From JAKFWI01 sp035549875 (GTDB taxonomy: Bacteria; Pseudomonadota; Alphaproteobacteria; Caulobacterales; Aquidulcibacteraceae), in contig DASZPV010000117.1 in the NCBI GenBank assembly GCA_035549875.1, positions 1 to 43,158 of the forward strand: a DNA stretch of 43,158 bases, read 5' to 3'. This document shows positions 23,349-31,049 of this stretch, one piece after another. Position numbers and translations under genes: made by a program. The notes under the pieces are model-generated. The model saw only the letters and a list, made by a program, of their open reading frames with translations, was not told where the DNA came from and searched no databases. The stretch's first letter is position 1. Each line of letters starts with the position of its first letter.

Positions 23349-23827
23349 ATTTTCCCCGTAAGACCCAGCGGCGCAGCCGTCGTGCGCTTGGCGACGCGTA
23401 TGACGATGCTGGATTGCACGTCCGAAACAAGGCCGAGCGCGAGCACCTTGTCGCGCAGGAAATCGTCGTAGGCGTGGATGTCGGTGGTCATGATCCGCAA
23501 CAGGTAATCGCTCGCGCCGGTGACGGTCGAGCATTCGACGACTTCCGGCCAGCGGCGCGAGGCCTCCTCGAACCGTTCGAGATTTTCGCGCGTCGGCAAT
23601 TGCAGCTTCACCGTCGCGTACACCTCGAAATTCAGCCCCAGTTTTTCGCGGTCGAGCAGCGTGACGCGCGCGGTGATTACGCCTTCTTCCTCCAGCCGCT
23701 TGATGCGCCGCCAGCACGGGCTCGAGGAAAGCCCGACCTGCTCAGCCAGATCGGCGACCGAAATCGACGCGTCCCTTTGCAATTGCTCCAGGATACGAAC
23801 ATCGACAGCGTCAAACTCGACAGGCAT
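23345..23827 (-). CDS. Lrp/AsnC-family transcriptional regulator
   Basis: Protein of 160 aa. The N-terminal winged helix-turn-helix spans residues about 5-60 (DAVDVRILEQLQRDASISVADLAEQVGLSSSPCWRRIKRLEEEGVI region). The C-terminal RAM/alpha-beta ligand domain follows, with VTGASDYLLRIMTTDIHAYDDFL. Members form octamers and respond to amino acids. The ATG at 23827 is preceded by GGAG and gives the standard family N-terminus; a start 24 codons upstream is unlikely. The target is unknown, as no amino-acid transport or catabolic gene adjoins it. It may be autoregulated from the 224-base gap to the next gene. Confidence 0.93.
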   Translation of the reverse strand: MPVEFDAVDVRILEQLQRDASISVADLAEQVGLSSSPCWRRIKRLEEEGVITARVTLLDREKLGLNFEVYATVKLQLPTRENLERFEEASRRWPEVVECSTVTGASDYLLRIMTTDIHAYDDFLRDKVLALGLVSDVQSSIVIRVAKRTTAAPLGLTGKI

Positions 23828-24051
23828 GTTATGCTCCAATAACGCGAAAGTTGGGCACGAACATGCTCTGAAATACGCTGCATGGCGCGATACGGGCAAG
23901 GCAATTCACGCCCGTCGCGCTTGGCGAAAACTCAGCCGCGCGGGGCGCGACCTATGTTTGCTAGCGATGGCGCCTACGCGCCGAATAACTGCCCCTGCCT
24001 ATGGCCGACGGGCGCCGCCGTGCTAGAATTAACAAAACGCCGGAGGGGGCC

Positions 24052-25482
24052 ATGGGCGCGGTGCTGAAGATTTTCGCGTATCTGGGGAGCGCGATTGGCG
24101 CGGTCGTATGGCTCGGCGGCACGGCGCTGGTGGCGTTCGCGCTCACGTCGACCTTAGGCTCAAGCCCTGATAGCGCTACGGCACTGGCCAAACTGATCGT
24201 CGTCATCGCCGGCGTGGTGGTGGCGCTTGTAGCGTCGGTCGTGCTGCTGCGCGTGACGCGCAATCTGATCTGGTTCTTCGTCTGCTTCGCGTGCGGCGCA
24301 TTCGCGGCGCTCGCTGGCGCCGGGTTCAGTCCGGCCTCGCTTTCCGGCGAGGCGTCACTGTTCGCCATGGGCGCGCTCGCGATCCTGGCGGTCTCCGTGA
24401 TCGTGCTCGCGGTTACCAAGCGCATGGTTCCGTTTCTGGTTTGCCTCGGCCTTCTCGGGCTCGTGGGCGTGGGCGGCGCCGTGCTCCTTGGCCGCGGGGC
24501 GCCTGGAGCGCCTATGGAAGCGCAGGATGCGTCGCCGCCGGAAATCGGGGCGAGTGCGCCTGCGGAAACGCCGATGCCATCGCCGCCGCCCGCAGCCGCC
24601 GGACAGGGCGCGCCGCCGCCGGTGGCGGCCGACATTCTGCCGGGCGCTGGAGCGCCGGCGACGGAGAGCGCCGCGCGCGCCGATGCGGAAAAGGCCGTGC
24701 GCGCCCGGAGCGAGGAGGAAATCGGCCTGGCGGCGAAGAAGCCGCGCGTCGCCTCGCGCAGCATGCGCCCGCCGAGCGATCTGGCGGCCGCCGCGCCCGC
24801 GCCGCCGCCGCCCGCCGCAGCGGCCGATCCACTTGATCAGCCTTCCGGTTCGGGCGCCGTCGCCGCAGCAACCGCGCCGCCGCCCGCCGCCGCGGGCGAG
24901 CCCGCGCCTGTCGTGGCTGATGTGAAGCCGTCGGATTTCCAGACCGCCGAGCTGAAATTCAACAAGCCGGAGAAAATGGAAATCGACGTCGCCTACACGG
25001 TGTCGGCGACGATCGCTGGCGCGCTCGCCGAAACGCAGGCGACGCTCGGCAATGTCGGGCCGACGGTGACGCGCGACGTGAAAATCACCCGCAAGGTGCG
25101 GGTCGAACTCGTGGCCGATGATTTCGACATCAAGAAACTGCACACGATCGACACGGTGCTGATCACGCCGGAAACCTCGGGGCAGTGGTCTTGGCAGGTC
25201 ACGCCGCGCCGGCTTGGCGGCGATCGCAAGATGCTGCTGCAGGTCTATGGTGTGATCGAGCGCGACGGCGTTTCGCAGGGTGAAACGCTCATCAAAACCT
25301 ACGAGGAAACCATTTCCGTGCAGGTCACGCCGATGGCGCGCGTGCGGCTTATCTCGCAAGGCATCGTCGAGCGCTGGCAGCCGATCGCCGGCGCACTCGG
25401 CGTGATCGGCGGCATCTGGGTGTTCCTGCAGAAACTGCTCGGCGCACTCACGCGCCGGCGCAAGATCGAAGTCGCTAATTAG
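24052..25482 (+). CDS. multi-span membrane protein with Pro/Ala linker and C-terminal domain
   Basis: Protein of 476 aa that I do not recognise. Five hydrophobic segments lie at about residues 10-32, 45-68, 73-92, 103-121 and 126-147. They are followed by a 135-residue Ala/Pro-rich linker (150-285), a predicted beta-rich globular domain (about 288-440, including VKPSDFQTAELKFNKPEKMEIDVAYTV and GQWSWQVTPRRLGGDRKMLL), and a last hydrophobic segment (IAGALGVIGGIWVFLQKLL) with a basic tail. The globular domain resembles the beta-sandwich domains next to TM helices in some effector-associated proteins, but this is only impression. ATG chosen for GGAGGGGG upstream. Its end overlaps the convergent PepSY gene by 8 bases. 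Confidence 0.7.
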   Translation: MGAVLKIFAYLGSAIGAVVWLGGTALVAFALTSTLGSSPDSATALAKLIVVIAGVVVALVASVVLLRVTRNLIWFFVCFACGAFAALAGAGFSPASLSGEASLFAMGALAILAVSVIVLAVTKRMVPFLVCLGLLGLVGVGGAVLLGRGAPGAPMEAQDASPPEIGASAPAETPMPSPPPAAAGQGAPPPVAADILPGAGAPATESAARADAEKAVRARSEEEIGLAAKKPRVASRSMRPPSDLAAAAPAPPPPAAAADPLDQPSGSGAVAAATAPPPAAAGEPAPVVADVKPSDFQTAELKFNKPEKMEIDVAYTVSATIAGALAETQATLGNVGPTVTRDVKITRKVRVELVADDFDIKKLHTIDTVLITPETSGQWSWQVTPRRLGGDRKMLLQVYGVIERDGVSQGETLIKTYEETISVQVTPMARVRLISQGIVERWQPIAGALGVIGGIWVFLQKLLGALTRRRKIEVAN

Positions 25483-26617
25483 GCATTTCGGCAGCGGCGC
25501 CCGCCGGCGCTGTCTCGTCAGCGCGGCGTTTCGCGTTGCGCTTGATCAGCCACATCGAAATGCCCGTGATCACGAACAGCGGCGGCAACAGGCCGGCGGC
25601 GAAGACGAGAAGCTTCCAGACCAGCCCGAGCCCTATGCCTTCGTGCAGCGGCCGCTGCCAGGCCTGCATCATTTCGCCGGGCGTGTACTTTCGCGGGTCG
25701 CGCACCTCCATGACCTCGCCCGTGCGTTGATTGACGAACACGGTGATCGATGGCGCGCCTTCGCGCCAGCCAGGTTGGGCAAGCGTTACGCGCGCGCTCT
25801 GCCCAGGGCGTATCGGCGCGGCGATGGAAATAAGGCTGGCGTCCGGCGCGGCTTGCCGCGCGGCGCCGTAGACCGCACCAAAACTGAATGAATCGCCCCC
25901 GTCCTCGCGCCCGCCGCTGAGTTCGGGCGTTGCGCGCAGGTCGCGCCCCGGAAAAACGCTGCTCACCGCCGCGCCCATCGGCTGCGGGAAGGAAATATAG
26001 ACGCCGCTGAAGGTCACGACCACGAACGCCGCCCAGAGCCAGATTCCCGCCGCGCCATGCAGATCGCGGTGGAAGCGATAGCCCTTCGCGCCTTTCGCGA
26101 CGCCGAACGCCGCAAGCCAGCGCCCGCGCTTTGGCCACCAGAGCACAAGGCCGCTCAAGCCCATGACCAGCATCAGCACGCCGCTCCAGCCGACCAATTG
26201 GCGCCCGAGCCCGCCGCCGATCGAAAAGCTGCCGTGTAAAAGGTGCGCCCAGCGAAACGGGCTGACGTGCGGCGGGTCGATACGCAACACGTCGAGCTTC
26301 ACCGGATCGACCCAAACGGTAGGACCGCCGTCGCGTCCGCGGGTCGGACGTAACCGGACCTGCGCCGGCGCGCCGGCTTTTTCTGGCGCGAGCACAGTGA
26401 TGACGCGCATGTCCTTGACGCCCGTCAGCGCCGCCGCGGCGACCGCGTCATAGGATTGCACGGGGCCGGCGCTGGCGATCGGCGGCCTCTGCGCGTTGAG
26501 CGCGCTGTCGATATCCTGATCGAACACCAGCAACGCGCCGGTGAGTCCGAGAACCAGGAATGGCAGCGCCAGAACGAGACCAGACCAGAGGTGAATCTGA
26601 AACAGGATTTTGCGCAC
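25475..26617 (-). CDS. PepSY-domain iron-uptake-associated membrane protein
   Basis: PepSY-associated transmembrane protein of about 380 aa. It opens with VRKILFQIHLWSGLVLALPF (first span), has a periplasmic PepSY-type region, mid spans (LVGWSGVLMLVMGLSGLVLWW and GIWLWAAFVVVTFSGVYISF) and a final span (LLVFAAGLLPPLFVITGISMW). Proteins of this type accompany TonB siderophore receptors and are thought to help ferric reduction or siderophore handling at the inner membrane. Start choice: GTG at 26617 has GGAG eight bases upstream; GTG at 26623 (GTGA overlap with the PiuC stop) and ATG at 26635 are alternatives. It is third in the iron operon. Confidence 0.88.
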   Translation of the reverse strand: MRKILFQIHLWSGLVLALPFLVLGLTGALLVFDQDIDSALNAQRPPIASAGPVQSYDAVAAAALTGVKDMRVITVLAPEKAGAPAQVRLRPTRGRDGGPTVWVDPVKLDVLRIDPPHVSPFRWAHLLHGSFSIGGGLGRQLVGWSGVLMLVMGLSGLVLWWPKRGRWLAAFGVAKGAKGYRFHRDLHGAAGIWLWAAFVVVTFSGVYISFPQPMGAAVSSVFPGRDLRATPELSGGREDGGDSFSFGAVYGAARQAAPDASLISIAAPIRPGQSARVTLAQPGWREGAPSITVFVNQRTGEVMEVRDPRKYTPGEMMQAWQRPLHEGIGLGLVWKLLVFAAGLLPPLFVITGISMWLIKRNAKRRADETAPAGAAAEMPN

Positions 26618-26619
26618 GT

Positions 26620-27297
26620 TCACGTCTCCGCCCATTGGCGCAACAGGTTGTGATAAATGCCGGTCAGCGTGACGATTTGCGGATCGCCTTGGCCGATGCG
26701 TTTTGAAAGGTTCTGTATCGTCGAATCCAGATTGAGCAGCAGCGCGCGCTGGGCGTCGTCGCGTATCATGCTCTGGATCCAGAAAAAAGCCGCCAGCCGC
26801 GCGCCGCTGCCGATCGCCAGAACCTGATGCACGCTTGACGCCGGGTAGAGGATAAGGTCGCCTGCCGGCAATTTCACTTCGTGCGCGCCGTACGTGTCCT
26901 CGATCGCCAGTTCACCGCCCTCGTATTCTTCCGGCTCGGACAAAAACAAAGTGGCGGAAAGATCGGTGCGCACGCGCTCATCCCCCGAAAAGCGCACGGC
27001 GTTGTCGACATGCGAGTCGAACGCCTGGCCGGCCTCATAGCGATTGAACAGCGGCGGAAATATCCGCAGCGGCAGGGCGGCGCTGAAGAACAACGCGCTC
27101 TTGCCGAGCGCGTCGAGCACGGCTTGCGCGCCATCGCGCCGCGCCGCGGAATTTTCCCGGACTTGCAGATTGCGCTTGGCGAGTGCGGCTTGCGCTCCGC
27201 TGGTCTCGTTGCCATCGACCCATTCGGCGGAGTCGAGCGCAAGGCGCAGGCTTTTGACCTGCGCCTTGCTGAGCACGTTGGGGATATGCACCATCAT
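26620..27297 (-). CDS. piuC: Fe2+-dependent PKHD-type hydroxylase (PiuC/YbiX)
   Basis: 2-oxoglutarate/Fe(II) dioxygenase of 225 aa. The facial triad is His96 and Asp98 (SHVD) plus His157 (SSVHQV), with Arg167 as the likely 2-oxoglutarate ligand. The N-terminal IPNVLSKAQV and C-terminal LTGIYHNLLRQW segments are characteristic of YbiX/PiuC, encoded next to TonB receptors in many Gram-negative bacteria. Its natural substrate is not established, though a role in siderophore or catecholate handling is proposed. It starts 24 bases after the TonB receptor stop and ends at the PepSY gene start, so the three form one operon. An adjacent second ATG is an alternative start. Confidence 0.92.
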   Translation of the reverse strand: MMVHIPNVLSKAQVKSLRLALDSAEWVDGNETSGAQAALAKRNLQVRENSAARRDGAQAVLDALGKSALFFSAALPLRIFPPLFNRYEAGQAFDSHVDNAVRFSGDERVRTDLSATLFLSEPEEYEGGELAIEDTYGAHEVKLPAGDLILYPASSVHQVLAIGSGARLAAFFWIQSMIRDDAQRALLLNLDSTIQNLSKRIGQGDPQIVTLTGIYHNLLRQWAET

Positions 27298-27320
27298 TTG
27301 CGGGGCGTTCGCCTCACTGA

Positions 27321-29609
27321 TTAGAATCGGTAGCTCACGCTGAGCACCGCATTACGCGCTTCGCCGGGCGTGGCCCAGCCGCTGGTCGCGTTATTGCGGA
27401 TGCGCGTGTAATAATGCTCGTCGAACAGATTGTTGATGTTGAGTTGCAAGACGGCGCTGCGGCGGATCCCGTAGGAAATCATCGCGCGATGCACCCAGTA
27501 ATCGGGCGTATAGAAGAGCGCCGCAGTCGCCGATGCGCGGTTGAACGTGTAGGCGCCGGTATAGGTCGCGCCGTAGCCGATCATCAGGCGATGCGGCAGT
27601 TCATACGTAGTCCAGAAACTGGCAGAATGTTTCGGCGTGTTCGGCAGCGGATCGCCTTTCTGAAAATCGAGCGCGCCGCCGCTCACGGCGATCGTGGAGA
27701 TGCTCTGCTCGATCTCGCTGTCGAGATAGGTGTAGTTGGCAAATACCGACCAGTGATCGGTGATCAGTCCCGAAGCGCCAAGCGCAACGCCATCGACCTT
27801 CGATGAGCCATCTAGCTGCTGTTGCGGGATCGTGGGATCGCCGGAATTGACGCGGAAATTCGTGCGCTCGTTGCGGAATAATGCCGCGGTCAGCAGCAGG
27901 CCGCCGTCCATCGTGCTCCATTTGCCGCCCAGTTCGTAGGAGCGCGCTTCTTCCGGGTCGAGATTGCAATTGGCCGTGCCGGTGGTGGATGTCGCCGTGC
28001 AGCCGCCGTTCACGGTCGACTGCGAGGGGGTGACGGCATTGCCGTAGGCGAAATAAAGGCTCGTGCTTTCGCTCGGCTTGAACACTACGCCAGCGCGATA
28101 GGAGAACAGGTCGTCGGCGTTTTCGGCTGGCGGATTGATCGTGGTCGTTGCGGCGCCGGATGTGGCGTAGGCGGTGGCCGTGGTGACTGCGCGGCCTTCG
28201 TTGCGCTCGAAACGCACGCCGCCATTGAGTTCCCAATACTTGCCGATTTCGATGCGGTCGAACGCATAGAAGGCGCGGTTTTTCACCTCGCTATCGGTCG
28301 TGCTCAAAGGCTTGAAATTCTGCTGGCCGGTATAGACCGGGTTTGGGTTCGAGAGTGTTGTCGTCGGCAGGATGAAGGTCTGGCCTTGCGGCGTGCGCAG
28401 GAGGTTCGCGCCGTCGAGTGCATAAGTCTCATTCGAGAACGAAAGCCCGGTCACCAGCGTATGGGCGAGCGCGCCAGTGTTGAAATGCGCGGTGAAATCG
28501 GACTGGTTGATCAGGATGTCATTGGCCGTGTCGCGCACATTGCCGCGCGGGTTGCCGCTGGGAACGAAGGAATTGCGCGGCGTGCAGGCCGCGCCCGTAT
28601 AGGGATTGATGCCAGACGCCAGACAGAACGTCCCCTGCGGCGCATCGACGATCAGATATTGCGTGGCCTTCTGCCAGCGCGTCAGATTGCGCACGCTGAG
28701 CGCATCGTTGAAACGGTGTTCGACGATCGCCGTGAAAGAATCGATCGTGCTGTCCTGTTTGTCGATATTGCTGTAGCCGAAATAATCGCTCGGATCGACG
28801 CCGGGGAGCGGGCCGGCGTTGAAAGCATTGAGCGCAAACGGCACGCCATATTGCGGCGTGTTGTCGTCCTCCTGATGCGCGTAGAGCAACGTAATTTGCG
28901 TCGGGCCGTTCATGCCGAGCGTGAGAGAGGGCGCAACGCCCCAGCGCTTGTTTTCTTCAACATCGCGGCCGGGCACATCGTTGCGATGACCCATCAGATT
29001 CAGCCGGAACGCCGCGCCTTCGCCGACTGTCTTGTTCAGATCGAGCGTCAGGCGCTGGTAATTGTCCGTGCCGATTCCGGCAGCCGCGACCGCGCCATCG
29101 CGCGCCATCGGCCGCTTGGTCGCCAGATTGATCGAGCCGCCGACGGAGCCGGCGCCGCCATAGACCGAATTGGCGCCGTTGACGATTTCGATCTGCTCAA
29201 GGTTGAACGGGTCCGAGCGGGTGTATTGCGCACTGTCGCGCACGCCATCGACGGTAATGTCGTTGCTGGCGGTGAAGCCGCGCAGGTTGATGCTGTCGCC
29301 GAAACCGCCGCCGCCTTCGCCGGCCCCGAAGGTGATGCCGGGCAGGGTGGAGAGCACATCGCGCAGGCCGAGGAGATTTTGCTCCTCGATCAGCTTCTTA
29401 TCGACCACGGTGACGGTCTGCGGCGTGTCGAGGAGCGGTGCGGTGTATTTGGGGGAGCTGACTTCGTCGCGCTTGCCGGTGACCGTAATGTCTCCGGCGT
29501 TCTGCGCCTCGGCCGCGCCGGCAGCCAGCAGCGAGGCTCCGGCCAGCGCCCAGATCGCCGAGGCCGTATGGCCGCGCCGCGCCCGCGACGTGATCCCCCT
29601 GCCGCTCAT
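27321..29609 (-). CDS. TonB-dependent siderophore receptor
   Basis: Outer-membrane ferric-siderophore receptor of 762 aa. A signal peptide (WALAGASLLAAGAAEAQ) is followed by a TonB-box-like segment (DITVTGKR) and the plug domain (PLLDTPQTVTVVDKKLIEEQ, INLRGFTASNDITVDGVRD, ANSVYGGAGSVGGSINL). A 22-strand barrel ends in the aromatic terminus VLSVSYRF. The plug resembles catecholate receptors of the Fiu family, consistent with the PiuC partner. The ATG at 29609 has GGGGA upstream, whereas the one at 29624 lacks a ribosome site. Two TGCGA-N5-TCGCA sites lie just upstream, suggesting iron-responsive control. It heads the operon with piuC and the PepSY gene. Confidence 0.94.
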   Translation of the reverse strand: MSGRGITSRARRGHTASAIWALAGASLLAAGAAEAQNAGDITVTGKRDEVSSPKYTAPLLDTPQTVTVVDKKLIEEQNLLGLRDVLSTLPGITFGAGEGGGGFGDSINLRGFTASNDITVDGVRDSAQYTRSDPFNLEQIEIVNGANSVYGGAGSVGGSINLATKRPMARDGAVAAAGIGTDNYQRLTLDLNKTVGEGAAFRLNLMGHRNDVPGRDVEENKRWGVAPSLTLGMNGPTQITLLYAHQEDDNTPQYGVPFALNAFNAGPLPGVDPSDYFGYSNIDKQDSTIDSFTAIVEHRFNDALSVRNLTRWQKATQYLIVDAPQGTFCLASGINPYTGAACTPRNSFVPSGNPRGNVRDTANDILINQSDFTAHFNTGALAHTLVTGLSFSNETYALDGANLLRTPQGQTFILPTTTLSNPNPVYTGQQNFKPLSTTDSEVKNRAFYAFDRIEIGKYWELNGGVRFERNEGRAVTTATAYATSGAATTTINPPAENADDLFSYRAGVVFKPSESTSLYFAYGNAVTPSQSTVNGGCTATSTTGTANCNLDPEEARSYELGGKWSTMDGGLLLTAALFRNERTNFRVNSGDPTIPQQQLDGSSKVDGVALGASGLITDHWSVFANYTYLDSEIEQSISTIAVSGGALDFQKGDPLPNTPKHSASFWTTYELPHRLMIGYGATYTGAYTFNRASATAALFYTPDYWVHRAMISYGIRRSAVLQLNINNLFDEHYYTRIRNNATSGWATPGEARNAVLSVSYRF

Positions 29610-29652
29610 CTCGTCCCCGTACATTGCAATTGAGAATGCGTCTTAATGACTC

Positions 29653-29690
29653 TGCGAATAGATCGCAAGAACTATTGCGAATGACTCGCA
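29653..29690. promoter_or_regulatory. tandem TGCGA-N5-TCGCA operator-like sites (Fur-like)
   Basis: Two inverted repeats, TGCGAATAGATCGCA at 29653-29667 and TGCGAATGACTCGCA at 29676-29690, lie 23 bases apart centre to centre, in an AT-richer gap between the TonB receptor and moaD. Each has the 15-base 7-1-7 spacing of a Fur box, although the sequence departs from the E. coli consensus. The position upstream of an iron-uptake operon supports a Fur-family or similar metal regulator (inference). They may also affect moaD on the other strand. Confidence 0.6.
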
Positions 29691-29749
29691 TAATCAGAAT
29701 GTCGCAGCTAGCGCTTGCGTTTTTGCCGCCCGTAAGGGCAAACGCGGCC

Positions 29750-30007
29750 ATGGCTGACGCGCGTATTCTGTTTCTGGGCCGGCTGGCGGAGATCGCCGGC
29801 GGGCGCGAGCGCGCTTTGCCGCTCGGCGGCCCGGCGAGCCTCGGCGAAATTGTCGAAGCGCTCGGTCGAGGCGATCCTGAACTTGCCGCTGCGCTGGCCG
29901 CGCCGAGCGTGCGGGTGGCGGTGAACCAGCAGATTCAGCGCGGGCGCGAAGGACGGGCTGGCCCCGGCGACGAGATCGCATTTCTGCCGCCGGTGAGCGG
30001 CGGATGA
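29750..30007 (+). CDS. moaD: molybdopterin synthase small subunit MoaD
   Basis: Ubiquitin-like protein of 85 aa ending in the Gly-Gly tail (FLPPVSGG) that is thiocarboxylated and donates sulfur to precursor Z. The start MADARILFLGRLAEIAG and the GDEIAFLPP beta strand fit MoaD. The ATG at 29750 gives the family length; the upstream reading into the Fur-like region is not coding. Its TGA overlaps the moaE ATG (ATGA), giving coupled synthesis of the heterotetramer partners. It is the first gene of the molybdenum-cofactor group. Confidence 0.93.
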   Translation: MADARILFLGRLAEIAGGRERALPLGGPASLGEIVEALGRGDPELAAALAAPSVRVAVNQQIQRGREGRAGPGDEIAFLPPVSGG

Positions 30008-30450
30008 TCCGCGTTTCGCCAACGCCGTTCGATCCGCAGGCCGAAACCGCGGCGTTCGCGGCGGGCCACACCGAGGCCGGCGCGCTGGCCAGCTTTGTCG
30101 GCGTCTGCCGCAGCGAGACGGGCGCGGTAACCGCGCTGCACCTCGATCATTATCCGGGCTTCACTGAGAGCGAGATCGCCCGGATCGACGCCGAAGCGCG
30201 GGCGCGGTTCGCGCTCATTGACACGCTGGTGATTCATCGCTGCGGCATGGTGCGCCCGGGAGAGCCGATCGTGCTCGCCGCGACTTTGGCGGCGCACCGA
30301 AAACCCGCGCTGCAAGCGGTGGACTTTCTGATGGATTACCTCAAAACCGGCGCGCCGTTCTGGAAACGCGAAATAGGGCCAGACGGCGAACGCTGGATTG
30401 AACCGCGCGCGGATGATTATGAAGCGCGCGAGCAGTGGAAGGAAAAGTGA
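30004..30450 (+). CDS. moaE: molybdopterin synthase catalytic subunit MoaE
   Basis: Protein of 148 aa that, with MoaD, converts cyclic pyranopterin monophosphate to molybdopterin. Typical segments are GALASFVGVCRSE, LDHYPGF, IHRCGMVRPGEPIVLAA and the C-terminal FLMDYLKTGAPFWKRE, which contains the conserved active-site lysines. Length equals the family norm. The start overlaps the moaD stop by four bases, and its TGA overlaps the next ATG (TGATG), so moaD, moaE and moaB are translationally chained. Confidence 0.95.
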   Translation: MIRVSPTPFDPQAETAAFAAGHTEAGALASFVGVCRSETGAVTALHLDHYPGFTESEIARIDAEARARFALIDTLVIHRCGMVRPGEPIVLAATLAAHRKPALQAVDFLMDYLKTGAPFWKREIGPDGERWIEPRADDYEAREQWKEK

Positions 30451-31004
30451 TGGGCGTCGATATTCCCGCGCCAGGCGGAAAAATCGTGGACAGCGCGCCG
30501 TTCCGCGTCGTGCGCATCGCGGTGCTGACTGTCTCCGACACGCGCGACGAGGAAAGCGACACGTCCGGCAAGGTGCTGGCCGAGCGGGTGACGCGCGACG
30601 GGCACGATCTGGCCGCGCGGGCGATGGTGAAGGATGACGTGGTGGCGATTCGCGCGCAGATAAATGCATGGATCGCCGATCCGACAATCGATGCAATCAT
30701 TTCCACCGGCGGCACCGGCCTTACCGGCCGCGATGTCACGCCAGAGGCGGTGCGTCCGCTGTTCGATAAGGAAATCGACGGGTTCAACGTGGTCTGGCAC
30801 ATGGTGTCGTATCAAAGCGTCGGGCTTTCGACGCTGCAATCGCGCGCCTGCGCCGGCGTAGCGAAGGGCACGTTCATTTTCTGCCTGCCGGGATCAAACG
30901 GCGCCTGCAAGGACGGTTGGGACAAGGTGATCCGCTGGCAATTGGACAGCCGCCATTCGCCCTGCAACATGGTCGAACTCATGCCGCGGCTTCTGGAAAA
31001 ATGA
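30450..31004 (+). CDS. moaB: molybdenum cofactor biosynthesis protein MoaB
   Basis: Protein of 184 aa of the MoaB/Mog family, which binds molybdopterin and in related proteins adenylylates it before metal insertion. The signature IISTGGTGLTGRDVTPEAV and the FCLPGSNGACKDGWDKV segment are both present. The ATG at 30450 shares its A with the moaE TGA; an in-frame start five codons upstream is possible but less likely. It follows moaD and moaE and precedes moeA, giving a compact Mo-cofactor operon. Confidence 0.93.
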   Translation: MGVDIPAPGGKIVDSAPFRVVRIAVLTVSDTRDEESDTSGKVLAERVTRDGHDLAARAMVKDDVVAIRAQINAWIADPTIDAIISTGGTGLTGRDVTPEAVRPLFDKEIDGFNVVWHMVSYQSVGLSTLQSRACAGVAKGTFIFCLPGSNGACKDGWDKVIRWQLDSRHSPCNMVELMPRLLEK

Positions 31005-31024
31005 GTCTGCTGAAAGAGAGGATC

Positions 31025-31046
31025 ACCCTCCCCTCGCGGGGAGGGT
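31025..31046 (+). promoter_or_regulatory. hairpin containing the moeA ribosome-binding site
   Basis: A 9-bp stem ACCCTCCCC/GGGGAGGGT with loop TCGC sits just before the TTG start of moeA at 31050. The right arm GGGGAGGG is the Shine-Dalgarno sequence, so the hairpin would hide it. It could arise from a small REP-type palindrome, or tune moeA translation. There is no experimental support. Confidence 0.55.
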
Positions 31047-31049
31047 ATC

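Noticed and set aside
28386..29633. A 415-aa plus-strand ORF antisense to the TonB receptor
   Set aside because: It mirrors a well-supported receptor gene, and its sequence has no family resemblance.
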